Shown here piece after piece: positions 51,002 through 61,026 of a stretch of 64,000 bases of DNA. The notes under the pieces are model-generated. The model saw nothing but the letters and a program-made list of their open reading frames with translations, ran no database searches and was not told the origin of the DNA. Positions within the stretch are counted from its first letter, which is position 1; the number at the start of each line of letters is the position of its first letter. Source of the DNA: Candidatus Coxiella mudrowiae (lineage in GTDB: Bacteria > Pseudomonadota > Gammaproteobacteria > Coxiellales > Coxiellaceae); contig CP011126.1 in NCBI GenBank assembly GCA_001077715.1, positions 1,550,001 to 1,614,000 on the forward strand, in the 5' to 3' direction. The position numbers and the translations under genes are program-made.

Positions 51002-51811
51002 TCATGAATTCGCTTGGGCCTGAAGAGGTCGAACCGTTAAGCGCAATTCCCGAAATTGAGAAAAGAGAGCAGTATCTTGGGAAACGGGTAAAGGAGAAGC
51101 TTTAAAGACCGCCATTCGAGCCGACTGGTCGAGGACAGGGTCGCCGCTGCTCTTAAGTGTCGTTACCAATAAAACAACTCCACCCGGTGCTAAGTGAATA
51201 AGCAAAATACATGAAAGATTCTTATCGGCGTTTTCAGGCACAATCCATTGTCGTTGAATAGCTTGTATAATTTGCGCTTTGTATTGATCTAAAACTCCCT
51301 GATTCTGCGCCGTTTGACGCGCTTTAGCTACTTGAGCCTGTTCTCGCTGTATTTCTTGTTGCAATAATTGCTGTTGTAATTGTTGTTGTTTGGATGCCAG
51401 TTGATGTTGTTTAATTTTCTCCTGCTTTTTCAAAGCTAATCCCTTTTTCTGTGCTAATGCTTCTTCTTCCTGTTGCTTCAAACGCAGTTGTTTTGCATGC
51501 AAAGCCGCAAGTCGCTTTTGTTCAGCGATTTGTTGTTTTTTTAAGGCCTGAACTCTTTCTTGTAATGCTCGAGCACGTGCTTGCTCAGCTTCGCGCTTTT
51601 GTTTTTCTTCTTTTTTCATAGCATTAATTTCATTATCGATAGCTACCTGGTTTACCGTTTCTGCTTTAATAATAGTCATAGGGCGCGATGGATTATTCAG
51701 TCGATACGTATTCGAGGAAGATAAGTTAATCGTAAGCGCAATCAATAAAATTATATGACAGAAAATAGAAACGCCAACGGGTAAGCGATAAGGCGGTGGT
51801 ATTTTTAGCAC
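51002..51811 (-). CDS. tolA: Tol-Pal energy-transducing protein TolA
   Basis: TolA spans the periplasm, linking the TolQR motor to TolB-Pal. The 269-residue protein has an N-terminal membrane helix (VGVSIFCHIILLIALTINL, about 12-30), a long K/E/Q/A-rich helix (about 60-170) and a TonB-like C-terminal domain with YKAQIIQAIQRQWIVPENAD, then LIHLAPGGVVLLVTTLKSSG. It is shorter than E. coli TolA, mainly in the central helix. tolQ and tolR, normally just upstream, are absent here: the next sequence is a decayed YejM-like gene. Confidence 0.9.
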   Translation of the reverse strand: MLKIPPPYRLPVGVSIFCHIILLIALTINLSSSNTYRLNNPSRPMTIIKAETVNQVAIDNEINAMKKEEKQKREAEQARARALQERVQALKKQQIAEQKRLAALHAKQLRLKQQEEEALAQKKGLALKKQEKIKQHQLASKQQQLQQQLLQQEIQREQAQVAKARQTAQNQGVLDQYKAQIIQAIQRQWIVPENADKNLSCILLIHLAPGGVVLLVTTLKSSGDPVLDQSARMAVFKASPLPVSQDTALFSQFRELRLTVRPLQAQANS

Positions 51812-51840
51812 TCAATCTCCTAGAATAAATCACATTAGTA

Positions 51841-53859
51841 TTAGAAATATTTTTGTAATTCTTCCAATACTTGTTGTAACGTATTCTTATCCAAATACGC
51901 CCCATACTTCGGGCGATCGTTAAGATAATTAATTATATAATTATAAATCGTTAATTATATAATTATAAATCGCCACCAGAGTAAATACACCTTACCTGAT
52001 CCTTTGTAAGGACAGCATAATCCACATAACTCACTGAAATTAAAAAGAGATGAGATTCTGCGGTAAACAAAGAATGGCCGATAGTATAATCAGGGAGGAG
52101 GTTTTTGAAACCAAGTATTTCTGTTTAGTTAGGGTAGGCATAATATCATAATGGGAGCATAATGGGAGATAAGAGGAGATAAGATATTAATAAATCTGTG
52201 GTTTTTTCCAAACCAATAAATTAATATTAAGGAACATGTAATTGATAGGGCGAAGGATAGGGTGTATAAGCGCTAGCATGAACCCAGTACCCCTTCCCCC
52301 ATATGCTCTCACCATTAAGTTATTCATCGTGATCCGCTGTAATAATGACAATCGTATTTTTTAATAAATCATGGCTTTTAAAATCATCCAGTACTTTCTT
52401 AACTTCACTATCTACAAAATAAACGGCATTGTGGTAACGATTGACATAGGGAATTGGATCGGAATTGGGAGTAAGCGAAAAACGATCGCACTGTTTAACA
52501 GCGAGTTGGAAAGGTTTGTAATCTGGTGTAGTTAGGGTCACAATAATTATGCACGGCATCATAAAGAATGAATCCCCAAAGAATGAATCCCCAAAAAGGT
52601 CGATCCGGTTGTCGCTTTTTTAAAAATTGGTCAAATTCGCGAGTAATAGCACGATCACAAGCTACCGTACTATTTTCAAGCGTTTGCATTAACATGTGTT
52701 TTATTTCTGCAAAAATAGTTTTTTTTCAAATGCTGGAAAATTTAGAGCGGCACTGGTGAAAATCTCCATTTGATAATTGTTTTTTAAAAAATGATGGATT
52801 AATAAAGGTTCTCGATGCTGACTTAAAAAAAGCTCGCCAATAATTATTGGGTATCCCATAAAATAGGGATACTAATCCAGGTTAGGTACAATTGCCCCAC
52901 TCCAGTGATTTTTAAATTGCAACCTTCCTTGAGGAAACTCATAAATGTTAGGCGTGTATATTTTACTCATGCCATCATAACGCCAGGTATCAATGCCTAT
53001 AATGAGTACGTTTAATAATTTTTTAGGGACGCTAAATTGAAGTCGATGGAGAGGATATTTAAGTGGGTGATTTGATTTCTCGTACCAAAAATAAACTTCG
53101 GCTTTTGGCGTTAAAATTCGTCGGATGCCAGGATCACCTGGCATTAATAAATCCGTAGACCTCGTCATAATAAGTAAAAATTCACGCTGCTTTCAAAACA
53201 ATATGATTATCGATATGGCTAAACCAATGTCGGTAGATCATCGCTGTTATAACAAACATGCAACTGTAAGAAGCCAGGAAGAAGGTGAAGCCAGGAAGAA
53301 GGTTATTAAACTACCAGCAAAAACATACCCTCGATATCCTTTATTTTCTTTAACTACTCTACACACTAATAAAGCAACGAAATACTCCACTACGAGTAAA
53401 ACAATAACTAAATCAACTAATAAAATTTGCTCCAATAGTGATAATAAAATTACTTCTGATAAAGCACCGGCTTAAAAAATACACCATCCCACACTGGGGG
53501 TGCATTTGATACAAGCCAAAAGTCACACTATCAATAATCAAAGCAACAACGAGTAATGAAGTAAAAATGATACCTAATGTAAATCCAAGCCATCGACGGG
53601 GGAACAGAGTGATTATTCCAATTACAATCAAGCAACTAAAAAAAGAACAAAACTCCTAGTTGAGTGATGAACGAAGCAATTAAAAATATCCATCCTAATG
53701 CTATGTGACCTACCGTAATACCATTCATTGAGTGAAAATTTGGCAGCATTCGAAAATAATTAAGACCAATTAATAGGCCCAAGAACGTATTAACCAAAAA
53801 AACCATCCTGCCCAATGACGGTATAAAGTGCGTCGGGATTTGGCGGGTGATTGAGACAT
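51841..53859 (-). pseudogene. YejM/PbgA-like inner-membrane hydrolase, copy 1, decayed
   Basis: The family has an N-terminal five-helix membrane domain (DUF3413) and a periplasmic alkaline-phosphatase/sulfatase-fold domain. The start at 53859 gives MSQSPAKSRRTLYRHWAGWF, then LGLLIGLNYFRMLPNFHSMN. Further pieces are FPRRWLGFTLGIIFTSLLVV, LLNVLIIGIDTWRYDGMSKI (53030-52970), FDQFLKKRQPDRPFWGF, NRYHNAVYFVDSEVKKVLDD and NTIVIITADHDE (stop 52320). The C-terminus HASAYTPYPSPYQLHVP and RPKYGAYLDKNTLQQVLEEL ends at 51841. Many frameshifts, plus 11-, 15-, 17- and 22-bp tandem duplications inside. Confidence 0.7.
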
Positions 53860-54261
53860 GAGGGATTCCTTATAGTCGTAGTCGTCTAGTCGTAGTCGTC
53901 GCTAGAAGCGTCTATTATTGAATGAATAGTCCGTGAGATGCAAGATTGATGAGTTAACCCATCTAGGACAGGGTGTAATTTTCTGTCTCTGCTTGGACTA
54001 ATACCTCTCACAATCCTACTATAACCCATAAAAAAGGCTATCTAATGAAGGAGTCAATTTAATGGTAGGATTTTTCTGTAGTCAGCATTGGTTTTCGTTA
54101 AAGAAGAACTCCACAATTTCCCAATGACATACCAGTCGCGTTGTAGAGAATCGTGTCCCGTTCTCTTTCGCTTCTTTGCATATTTATCCTGCTATTTCAG
54201 CTGCTTATAGGTAGGTAATTACATGGAGCGACTTTCTTTTAAGAATATTTATCGGAAAAAT
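53860..54261. other. spacer between the two YejM-like remnants
   Basis: No gene seen. A 14-bp tandem duplication (TAGTCGTAGTCGTC) sits at about 53873-53900, immediately upstream of copy 1. Confidence 0.4.
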
Positions 54262-55550
54262 CTATTTAAAAATATTAAATACATTTGCCAACATTTTAGT
54301 ATCCAAATTAGTCCCAGGAATAGGTTTACCATTACCATTAGGATAAAGAATGGGATAGTTTCGATAGTTTCCTTCAGGCTCGTTTCGGGCTTACAATCGC
54401 ATAGTCAATATAGCTATTGATAATTAGAGGAGAGCACTCTCTTTTTTGAGCAAAGATTTTCCAACACTGTAGTCCGACACGGGATTTTGACAATTCAGTG
54501 CTCCTTGCATTAGGGTGGGAATCACATCGTAATAACTGGTTCGATAATTAAATATTTTAGCCTTTTTAGAAGGCCAATAGATGATCAAAGGTGTATGCAC
54601 TTGTCACGGTGTATAATCGCTCGCATGCCCCAATAGTTCTGATGATTTTCATTAAATTCTTCGCCATGATCCGCAGTAATAATCACAATAGTATTTTTTA
54701 ATAACTGATGGCCTTTCAGCGCCTGTAATACCTGTCCTACTAAAGCATCATCAAAATGCGCCGCATTTCGATAACGATTTAAATAAGGGTAACGGGTCAG
54801 TAGAATTGTTTAACAATAAACGATTGCAAACTTTGATAGCAGGTTGGAAGGGTTTTAAGCAATTTGCCGATGACTCGCAATAATTGTGTGTTTCATCATA
54901 AAAAAACAAAACTAAAAAAAGGCTTCTCGGAGTTTAAGTTTATATGGTTGATAAAATCTTTAAATTCTTGCGTGATGCGTCGATCACGGTCAAAAGATTC
55001 AGCACCGGGTGCGGGTGTATTGATCTGTAAATTTTTTATTTCATGAAACACCGTTTCATCAAAAGCGGGATAATGCAAAGAAACACTGCGGAAAATACTC
55101 GTCTGATAATGATCTTGTAATAATTGATGAATAAAGGCAGGAGAACAATGTTGTTTCAACATCGCCGTCCAATAGTTAGCTGAAAGGCTTTAAAATAAAG
55201 AGAAAATCCTAGGACGCGTGCAATTTCCGCCACTTAAATTATCTCGAAATACCCAAGATTTTTGGGGAAATCGATAAATGTGATGATAAACAAGCGCATC
55301 TGCCAAAAAAAAGGACTAATACCGGCAAGGAGCACAAAAATGCAAAGAAGGCCGATTGACCGAAAAGTCCTGTTAGCATAAAAATCTAACCCAGAATCAC
55401 TCTCGTGTGGGTCATCAAAGGAATGGAATCAAAATTGGGTAATTAGAAAAGGTAATTAAGACCAATAAAGAAGTAAATGAATGCATTAGCAGTGAAAAAC
55501 CACCCTGCCCAACGACAGAGTAATCGTCTGCTCGGATTTTGTTTTAACAT
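54262..55550 (-). pseudogene. YejM/PbgA-like inner-membrane hydrolase, copy 2, decayed
   Basis: A second, diverged member of the same family in tandem with copy 1. The start at 55550 reads MLKQNPSRRLLCRWAGWFF, then IYFFIGLNYL. Later pieces are HQLLQDHYQTSIFRSVSLHY, RNAAHFDDALVGQVLQALKG and LLKNTIVIITADHGEEFNEN (about 54680), with NGNGKPIPGTNLDTKMLANV before a stop at 54262. The membrane domain is largely deleted, and frameshifts occur throughout. The HGEEFNEN piece keeps the metal-site pattern (D-H-G-E-E) that copy 1 lost (DHDE then stop). Confidence 0.7.
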
Positions 55551-55797
55551 TGGGCAAGGATATCTAATAAACCTTAAGAAAATATTAAAAGAAGGCGATA
55601 TTCTTTGAAGGCGATATTCTTTCTTTCAAATTTGTGCTAGATTTACAGGTGAATCTCTTTAAACAGAAAGAGATCAAATGGACAACAACTCGGAGAAACC
55701 ATAAAAATAAAAAAACTCTTAACAATCATAGGAAACGATTAATCACCACGTAAACCGACTAGGACTTTTCGGATTTCGCATTTTGGATTTAGCGAGT
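55551..55797. other. spacer downstream of proS
   Basis: No gene. Contains a 16-bp tandem duplication (GAAGGCGATATTCTTT) at 55591-55622. Confidence 0.4.
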
Positions 55798-57510
55798 TTA
55801 GTTGCATTCAGTTTTTTCTTTAAGTAAAACCACTAGGTGCTCAATGGGTAAATCTTCTATTTCCTGATTTTGACGAAATTTATACTCCAAAGTATTTTTA
55901 TCCAAACCACGCTCACTAATCAGTAATCGATGTGGAATGCCTATTAAATCCATGTCAGCAAACATGACACCTGGTCGTTCTTTGCGATCATCCCAGAGTA
56001 CCTCAAAACCTGCTTCGATCAACTCATGGTAGATTCGTTCACAAGCTGTCTGCACTCGATAAGACTTATGCCTATTCAGACCAATTAAAGCTATTGAAAA
56101 AGGAGCCATTGCTTCAGGCCAAATAATTCCAGCTTCATCATGATTCTGCTCGATTGCTGCCGCCACCGTTCGCGAAATACCGATTCCATAACAGCCCATT
56201 TGCATATAGCGGCTTTTCCCCGTTTCATCGATAACTGTGGCCTTCATCTTACGACTATATTTTTGGCCAAGTTGAAACACTTGACCCACCTCAATTCCCC
56301 GAGCAAAACGTAAGTGACCTTTACCATCAGGACTTCGATCCCCTGCAACCACATTTCGAAGGTCAGCCACTTCTCCTAAAGGAACATCACGATCCCAATT
56401 AACGTTTATAAAATGAAAATCATCTTCGCTGGCTCCGCAACAAAAATCAGCCAAATGCGCAGCGTCTCGATCCACGATATAGGGAAGCGGCAAATTCACA
56501 GGCCCCAAAGATCCAGGCCCAGCACCAATAGTTTCCCTAATTTCTTTTTCATTGGCAAAAACTAAGGGAGAAGCAACACCGGCTATGTTCTGTGCTTTTA
56601 CTGTATTTAATTCGTGGTCACCTCGTAAAATAAGCGCCACAAAAGGAGATTCTTCTCCTTTCACGATAAAGGTTTTGACGCCTTTTTCCGGGAAAATATT
56701 GCATGTCTCCGCTAATTGTTTAATCATACGAACGTTGAGGGTTGCTATTTTTGTCATGTCAGCCGTAGGTTCTGGTCGTTCACCTTGCGGCGCCTGAGCG
56801 CTCGCTTTTTCAATGTTGGCCGCGTAATCACTTTCATCACTATAAACCACAACATCTTCACCCACATCGGCCAGCACTTGAAATTCGTGGGAATAGTCAC
56901 CACCAATAGCGCCAGTATCCGCTAATACTGCACGAAAATTTAATCCTAAACGAGTAAATATACGCGCATAAGTGTCATACATTTTATTGTAAGCCGCTTG
57001 CATCCCCTTTTCATCGAGATCAAAAGAATAAGCATCTTTCATTAAAAATTCACGGGAACGCATCACGCCAAATCGGGGACGAATTTCATCGCGAAATTTA
57101 GTTTGGATCTGGTAAAAATTAACAGGTAATTGTTTATAACTACGCAATTCCTGGCGAGCGACATCCGTAATTACTTCTTCGTGGGTAGGACCAAAACAAA
57201 ATGCATTCTCATGCCGATCAATAATCCTTAACAATTCAGCTTCGTAAGCTTCCCAGCGATTCGATTCTTGCCATAAGTTCGCCGGTTGCACTATAGGCAT
57301 TAATAATTCTAGCGCACCACTCCGATTCATTTCTTCCCGAACAATGTTTTCCACTTTTTTTAAAACACGCAACCCTAAGGGCAACCAGGTATATAAACCG
57401 CTCGCCAATTTACGTAACATGCCCGCACGAATCATCAATCGATGGCTGCTAAGTTCAGCATCTGAAGGGATTTCTTTAACAGTAGCTAAAAAAAATTGAC
57501 TAACTTTCAT
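55798..57510 (-). CDS. proS: prolyl-tRNA synthetase
   Basis: ProS charges tRNA-Pro. The 570-residue protein is the bacterial form: motif 1 region near [20 protein letters not shown], motif 2 [20 protein letters not shown] (about 139-158), an inserted editing domain (about 220-400, including [15 protein letters not shown] and CCGASEDD), motif 3 [17 protein letters not shown] (about 438) and a C-terminal anticodon-binding domain ending near [16 protein letters not shown] chose the ATG at 57510 ([13 protein letters not shown]), which matches family length; an earlier in-frame start at 57531 adds seven unlikely residues. Confidence 0.96.
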   Translation of the reverse strand: MKVSQFFLATVKEIPSDAELSSHRLMIRAGMLRKLASGLYTWLPLGLRVLKKVENIVREEMNRSGALELLMPIVQPANLWQESNRWEAYEAELLRIIDRHENAFCFGPTHEEVITDVARQELRSYKQLPVNFYQIQTKFRDEIRPRFGVMRSREFLMKDAYSFDLDEKGMQAAYNKMYDTYARIFTRLGLNFRAVLADTGAIGGDYSHEFQVLADVGEDVVVYSDESDYAANIEKASAQAPQGERPEPTADMTKIATLNVRMIKQLAETCNIFPEKGVKTFIVKGEESPFVALILRGDHELNTVKAQNIAGVASPLVFANEKEIRETIGAGPGSLGPVNLPLPYIVDRDAAHLADFCCGASEDDFHFINVNWDRDVPLGEVADLRNVVAGDRSPDGKGHLRFARGIEVGQVFQLGQKYSRKMKATVIDETGKSRYMQMGCYGIGISRTVAAAIEQNHDEAGIIWPEAMAPFSIALIGLNRHKSYRVQTACERIYHELIEAGFEVLWDDRKERPGVMFADMDLIGIPHRLLISERGLDKNTLEYKFRQNQEIEDLPIEHLVVLLKEKTECN

Positions 57511-57589
57511 AAGTGAAAAAGTGTAGCACAACCAATGATTCCCATCTAATGTTAGACTTAGGACGATATCATGATTAATTTACCAATAA

Positions 57590-58341
57590 CTCTTTAGTGG
57601 TTTTGAAGGCCAAGAGGATGACCATCAGTACCAGCCGGCGCGACCATGGTTTCAGATTCATCTGTCTGTTGTTCGTTCCAGAGCAAAACTCGTATTGGAT
57701 TCTTTCTTCCATCTACTAAATACTTGATTCCTCTTACATCATTTAAACTAAATTAGTTAATGCATAACTGCCCAGCCCTACGGAGGCAATAGAACAAATG
57801 ATATAAATAGCCTTGTATTCTCTGCTAAATAAATCAAATTATCTTTTACTAATTCAAATTGCCTCACTAACAGAATCAATGAAGGAACACTAGGCAATAG
57901 GATATTGGCCACTGATCGCCAAACGATAGTCATGCTTTGTCGGACGTTAGAATTTGATTTTACCACTTTGAAACTTTCCGATTGCGGCAATTAACCCATT
58001 TCCTCTATCCCTTCTGGGACTAAAGGTGTTTGATCCGAAGGGCAGGGACAACTAACAAAGATTATAATAGTGCGAGCCACCAGATAGATCTGGTAACCGC
58101 AAAGACAACCAACTCATGCAGCAGGCGCACTAAGTTCTTCCAAAATATGATGGTCAGTGGTGAAAATATAGTTATCTACAAAAAACCTAACCAATTTTTC
58201 TTTCACACTAAGGTAACAAGCCGCTCCCGAGCCTCCAATTAAAACTAAGGAGGAAATCATTTCGGGAAACTATTTCTTCCAATTTTTCAAATCAAAATCA
58301 AAGAAAGTTTGAGGTACAATGGCTTTAATAGGGCCTCTCAT
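57590..58341 (-). pseudogene. unknown protein with in-frame stops
   Basis: An ATG at 58341 with a good GGAG ribosome-binding site gives MRGPIKAIVPQTFFDFDLKN, then after a break SSLVLIGGSGAACYLSVKEK, then NYIFTTDHHILEELSAPAA, a stop, and VGCLCGYQIYLVARTIIIFV. After another stop, SFKVVKSNSNVRQSMTIVWR continues to 57778. Further left, RVLLWNEQQTDESETMVAPA is coding-like and ends near 57590. The GGSG loop hints at a nucleotide-binding fold but I cannot name the family. Confidence 0.4.
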
Positions 58342-58451
58342 AAAAATCTCCTTATAATCGGTGAAGCCCCCGCGACATTATCACACCCGTCTTCAACGTC
58401 AATGATGAAGAAAAATTAATTTTATTTTAATTAATTTAACGTATAATTAAT

Positions 58452-59678
58452 TTAACGCATAATTAAATCAGGCAAATCGAGTGACTTACCCATCGCAATT
58501 TTCATAAAATAGTTTTTAAGGAAGTTAAGTCGATTAGTCATTGTCAATCCCATATTGCGCGCTTGAACGATAAAAGGCGATTGAGTGCCAAAGCATTCTT
58601 TAAAGAATCGCATGGCTGCTAGCATCATAACGTTATCTCCTTTGCGCCAACGTTCATAGCGACGCAAAACCCGAAAACTACCCACGTCACATTTTTCGTG
58701 GTGAGCGTCAATAATGCATTGTGCTAAACAAGCGGCATCCATAAAACCTAAATTAACTCCCTGTCCTGCTAGAGGATGAATCGTATGCGCTGCATCACCG
58801 ATTAATACCCTGCGAGAATCTAAATATTTTTTTGCATGACGCATTATTAAGGGGATAGATTTGGGTTGCGTTAGCCGCTGAATCTCACCTAATCGTAACC
58901 CAAAAGCATTATTTATTTTGGCATTAAATGATTTTTCATCCGCGGCTATTAATTGTGTTGCTTCTTCTGGAGAAATCGACCAAACAATAGCACAATGATG
59001 GGGAGCGGCTAAAGGTAATAAAGCTAACACGGCGTCTGGTAAAAACGCTTGCCAACCAGTTTGTTCATGAGGATTTTCGGTTTTAACGACGGCGATGACG
59101 GCGCTTTGTTCGTAAGAACGTTCTTGTATATTAATATTCATTTGCTCGCGAAGCCATGAGGCTGAACCGTCGGCTCCCACGAGCAGTGAAGTCCGAATTG
59201 TTTTTTGATTATCTAACTCAAGAGCAATAAATTCCTCAAAAGATGAGAGGTTCCAAGGTTGAGCTGGGCAAATAAATTCGACTAAGGGATCCTCTTGTAA
59301 TTTTTGCCAGAGAACTCGAACAATCTCCCGGTTTTCGATAATGGCGCCCAAAGCGGATGCACTAACGTCGGCGCTATCAAAAATAATTTCTCCTCCACCA
59401 GCGCTATCCCACACATCCAATTTAACCAGAGGAGAATAAGTTGACTTGCGAATATCCTGCCAACAATTAATTTTGTTTAATAATCGTCTGGAAACTGCGT
59501 TAATTGCACTTACCCGAGAATTTAAACTGTCTTTACTCAAACACAACAAAGGTTTTTTTGCTTCAATAAGGGTAACTTTTATTTCTGCATTTGCTAATAA
59601 TGCTGCTAATAACAGCCCTACCATCCCGCCACCAATAATGGTGACGGGTATCAATTCAGACGGCGTTGTCATATCCAT
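58452..59678 (-). CDS. ubiI: 2-octaprenylphenol hydroxylase UbiI-like flavoprotein
   Basis: A class A FAD monooxygenase of ubiquinone synthesis. The 408-residue protein has the dinucleotide-binding GGGMVGLLLAALLANAE (about 16-32), the DG motif LLVGADGSASWLRE near 161 and the second FAD motif GDAAHTIHPLAGQGVNLGFMDAACLAQ near 300, whose GFMDA wording matches UbiI (VisC) rather than UbiH. It overlaps the upstream ubiH by ten bases. Its stop codon lies inside the second copy of a 16-bp tandem duplication (58430-58461). Assignment to C5 hydroxylation is by family. Confidence 0.85.
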   Translation of the reverse strand: MDMTTPSELIPVTIIGGGMVGLLLAALLANAEIKVTLIEAKKPLLCLSKDSLNSRVSAINAVSRRLLNKINCWQDIRKSTYSPLVKLDVWDSAGGGEIIFDSADVSASALGAIIENREIVRVLWQKLQEDPLVEFICPAQPWNLSSFEEFIALELDNQKTIRTSLLVGADGSASWLREQMNINIQERSYEQSAVIAVVKTENPHEQTGWQAFLPDAVLALLPLAAPHHCAIVWSISPEEATQLIAADEKSFNAKINNAFGLRLGEIQRLTQPKSIPLIMRHAKKYLDSRRVLIGDAAHTIHPLAGQGVNLGFMDAACLAQCIIDAHHEKCDVGSFRVLRRYERWRKGDNVMMLAAMRFFKECFGTQSPFIVQARNMGLTMTNRLNFLKNYFMKIAMGKSLDLPDLIMR

Positions 59679-60904
59679 TCGAGTTCACCTCGCACTAGTT
59701 TGGGTAAACGTCCCGCTAAACCGAGCAAGCGTTTGGCCAATTGATTTTTAATCGGGGGCAACAATTCTGTCGCTAACAACCCTAAACCTCGGACTCGATT
59801 CGCTAAGGGTAATTGTAAGCCAAACCATTGTGAAATATTTCGAGTTAATCCAATTATTCGATCCTGATCCTCTTTACGCCATTTAATATATTCTTGTAAA
59901 AGATTAATTTCCCCCAAAAGTTTATGCTTCTGATAAGCAGAGACTACCAATTCGCTGAGCGCTGCCACATCTCGTAATCCTAAATTAAAACCCTGAGCAG
60001 CAATGGGATAAAGGGTATGGGCAGCATTTCCTAATAAAACAAAGCCTGGACGAATTTGTTCTTTAGCAATTAGTAGCTGTAAAGGGAATTGCTTCCCTCG
60101 TTTAAGCGATTTAATTTCTCCTAAACGATTTTTAAAAATTTTTTGAACCTTACTTTGAAATTCTTCATCAGACCACTCGCTAACTTTGTCAGCCAATTGT
60201 TTCGACAAAGACCAAACTAAATAACACTGACTCTGGTTAAAGAGCGGTAAAATAGCCAGCGTTCCTTGCGGCGTAAATCGCTCATAGGCAGTTTGATTAT
60301 GTGGTTTTGCTAATTCCATTGAGGCAATCAGCGCAACTTCATTTTCATTTTTTTCTTCTGTAGGAATATTTAATAATCGCCGCGCTGTAGATTGGGTTCC
60401 GTCCGCAGCAACGAGCAAATTTGTTTGCAGATCTTTTTCTCCCTCAACGGCCAGACAATTAACCGAAGCCACCCCACCACAATGAATAGCAAGAATTTTA
60501 GTAATGGGGATAATTTCCACATTCTTTTGAGAGGCTGCTCGTTGATAAAGTACGTGCTGTAATTTATAAAAAGGAACTACATAACCTAAAGCGGGAACCC
60601 CTAATTCACTGGATCGAAAACGTAAGGTGCCTAATGCACCTTGATCAGAAACCTGGACGGTAGAAATGGGACAAGATTCAACAGCCAGGTCTTCCCATAC
60701 ACCTAATGTTTGTAATATTTGATAACTAGCATATGAAAGTGTAATAGGCCTCATATCTTTCTGAAGAGCTAAAGTTGCCTCGGGCAAATAATGCTCTAAG
60801 ATTTTGATTTTCAGCCCCTGATTTTGCATAGAAACTGCCAAACTTGTCCCGACAAGACCCGCACCAATAATAATGAGGCCTGATTTGTTTTTAGAAACTG
60901 GCAT
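59669..60904 (-). CDS. ubiH: 2-polyprenyl-6-methoxyphenol hydroxylase UbiH
   Basis: A FAD monooxygenase that hydroxylates the quinone ring in ubiquinone synthesis. The 411-residue protein (start at 60904, MPVSKNKS, with AGGA eight bases upstream) has IIIGAGLVGTSLAVSMQ near residue 11, LLVAADGTQSTARRL in the middle and GNAAHTLYPIAAQGFNLGLRDVAALSE near the C-terminal third; the GNAA..L.PIA.QGFNLGLRD wording is typical of UbiH. Longer in-frame starts up to 61015 would run into the divergent pepP gene. It forms a pair with ubiI. Confidence 0.87.
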   Translation of the reverse strand: MPVSKNKSGLIIIGAGLVGTSLAVSMQNQGLKIKILEHYLPEATLALQKDMRPITLSYASYQILQTLGVWEDLAVESCPISTVQVSDQGALGTLRFRSSELGVPALGYVVPFYKLQHVLYQRAASQKNVEIIPITKILAIHCGGVASVNCLAVEGEKDLQTNLLVAADGTQSTARRLLNIPTEEKNENEVALIASMELAKPHNQTAYERFTPQGTLAILPLFNQSQCYLVWSLSKQLADKVSEWSDEEFQSKVQKIFKNRLGEIKSLKRGKQFPLQLLIAKEQIRPGFVLLGNAAHTLYPIAAQGFNLGLRDVAALSELVVSAYQKHKLLGEINLLQEYIKWRKEDQDRIIGLTRNISQWFGLQLPLANRVRGLGLLATELLPPIKNQLAKRLLGLAGRLPKLVRGELEWI

Positions 60905-61026
60905 AGCAAGCATCCTATCATGCCAGAGCCAATTTGAGATACTTTTAACTTTCACCAAACTAACCGGCCTCGCGAGAGTGGATAAAATCGAGTATGATGG
61001 CGACTTTTCAAGCACAGGAAATTACC

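Noticed and set aside
58030-58242. Plus-strand 70-codon open frame
   Set aside because: The opposite strand carries a better coding signal with a ribosome-binding site (unknown pseudogene at 57590-58341).
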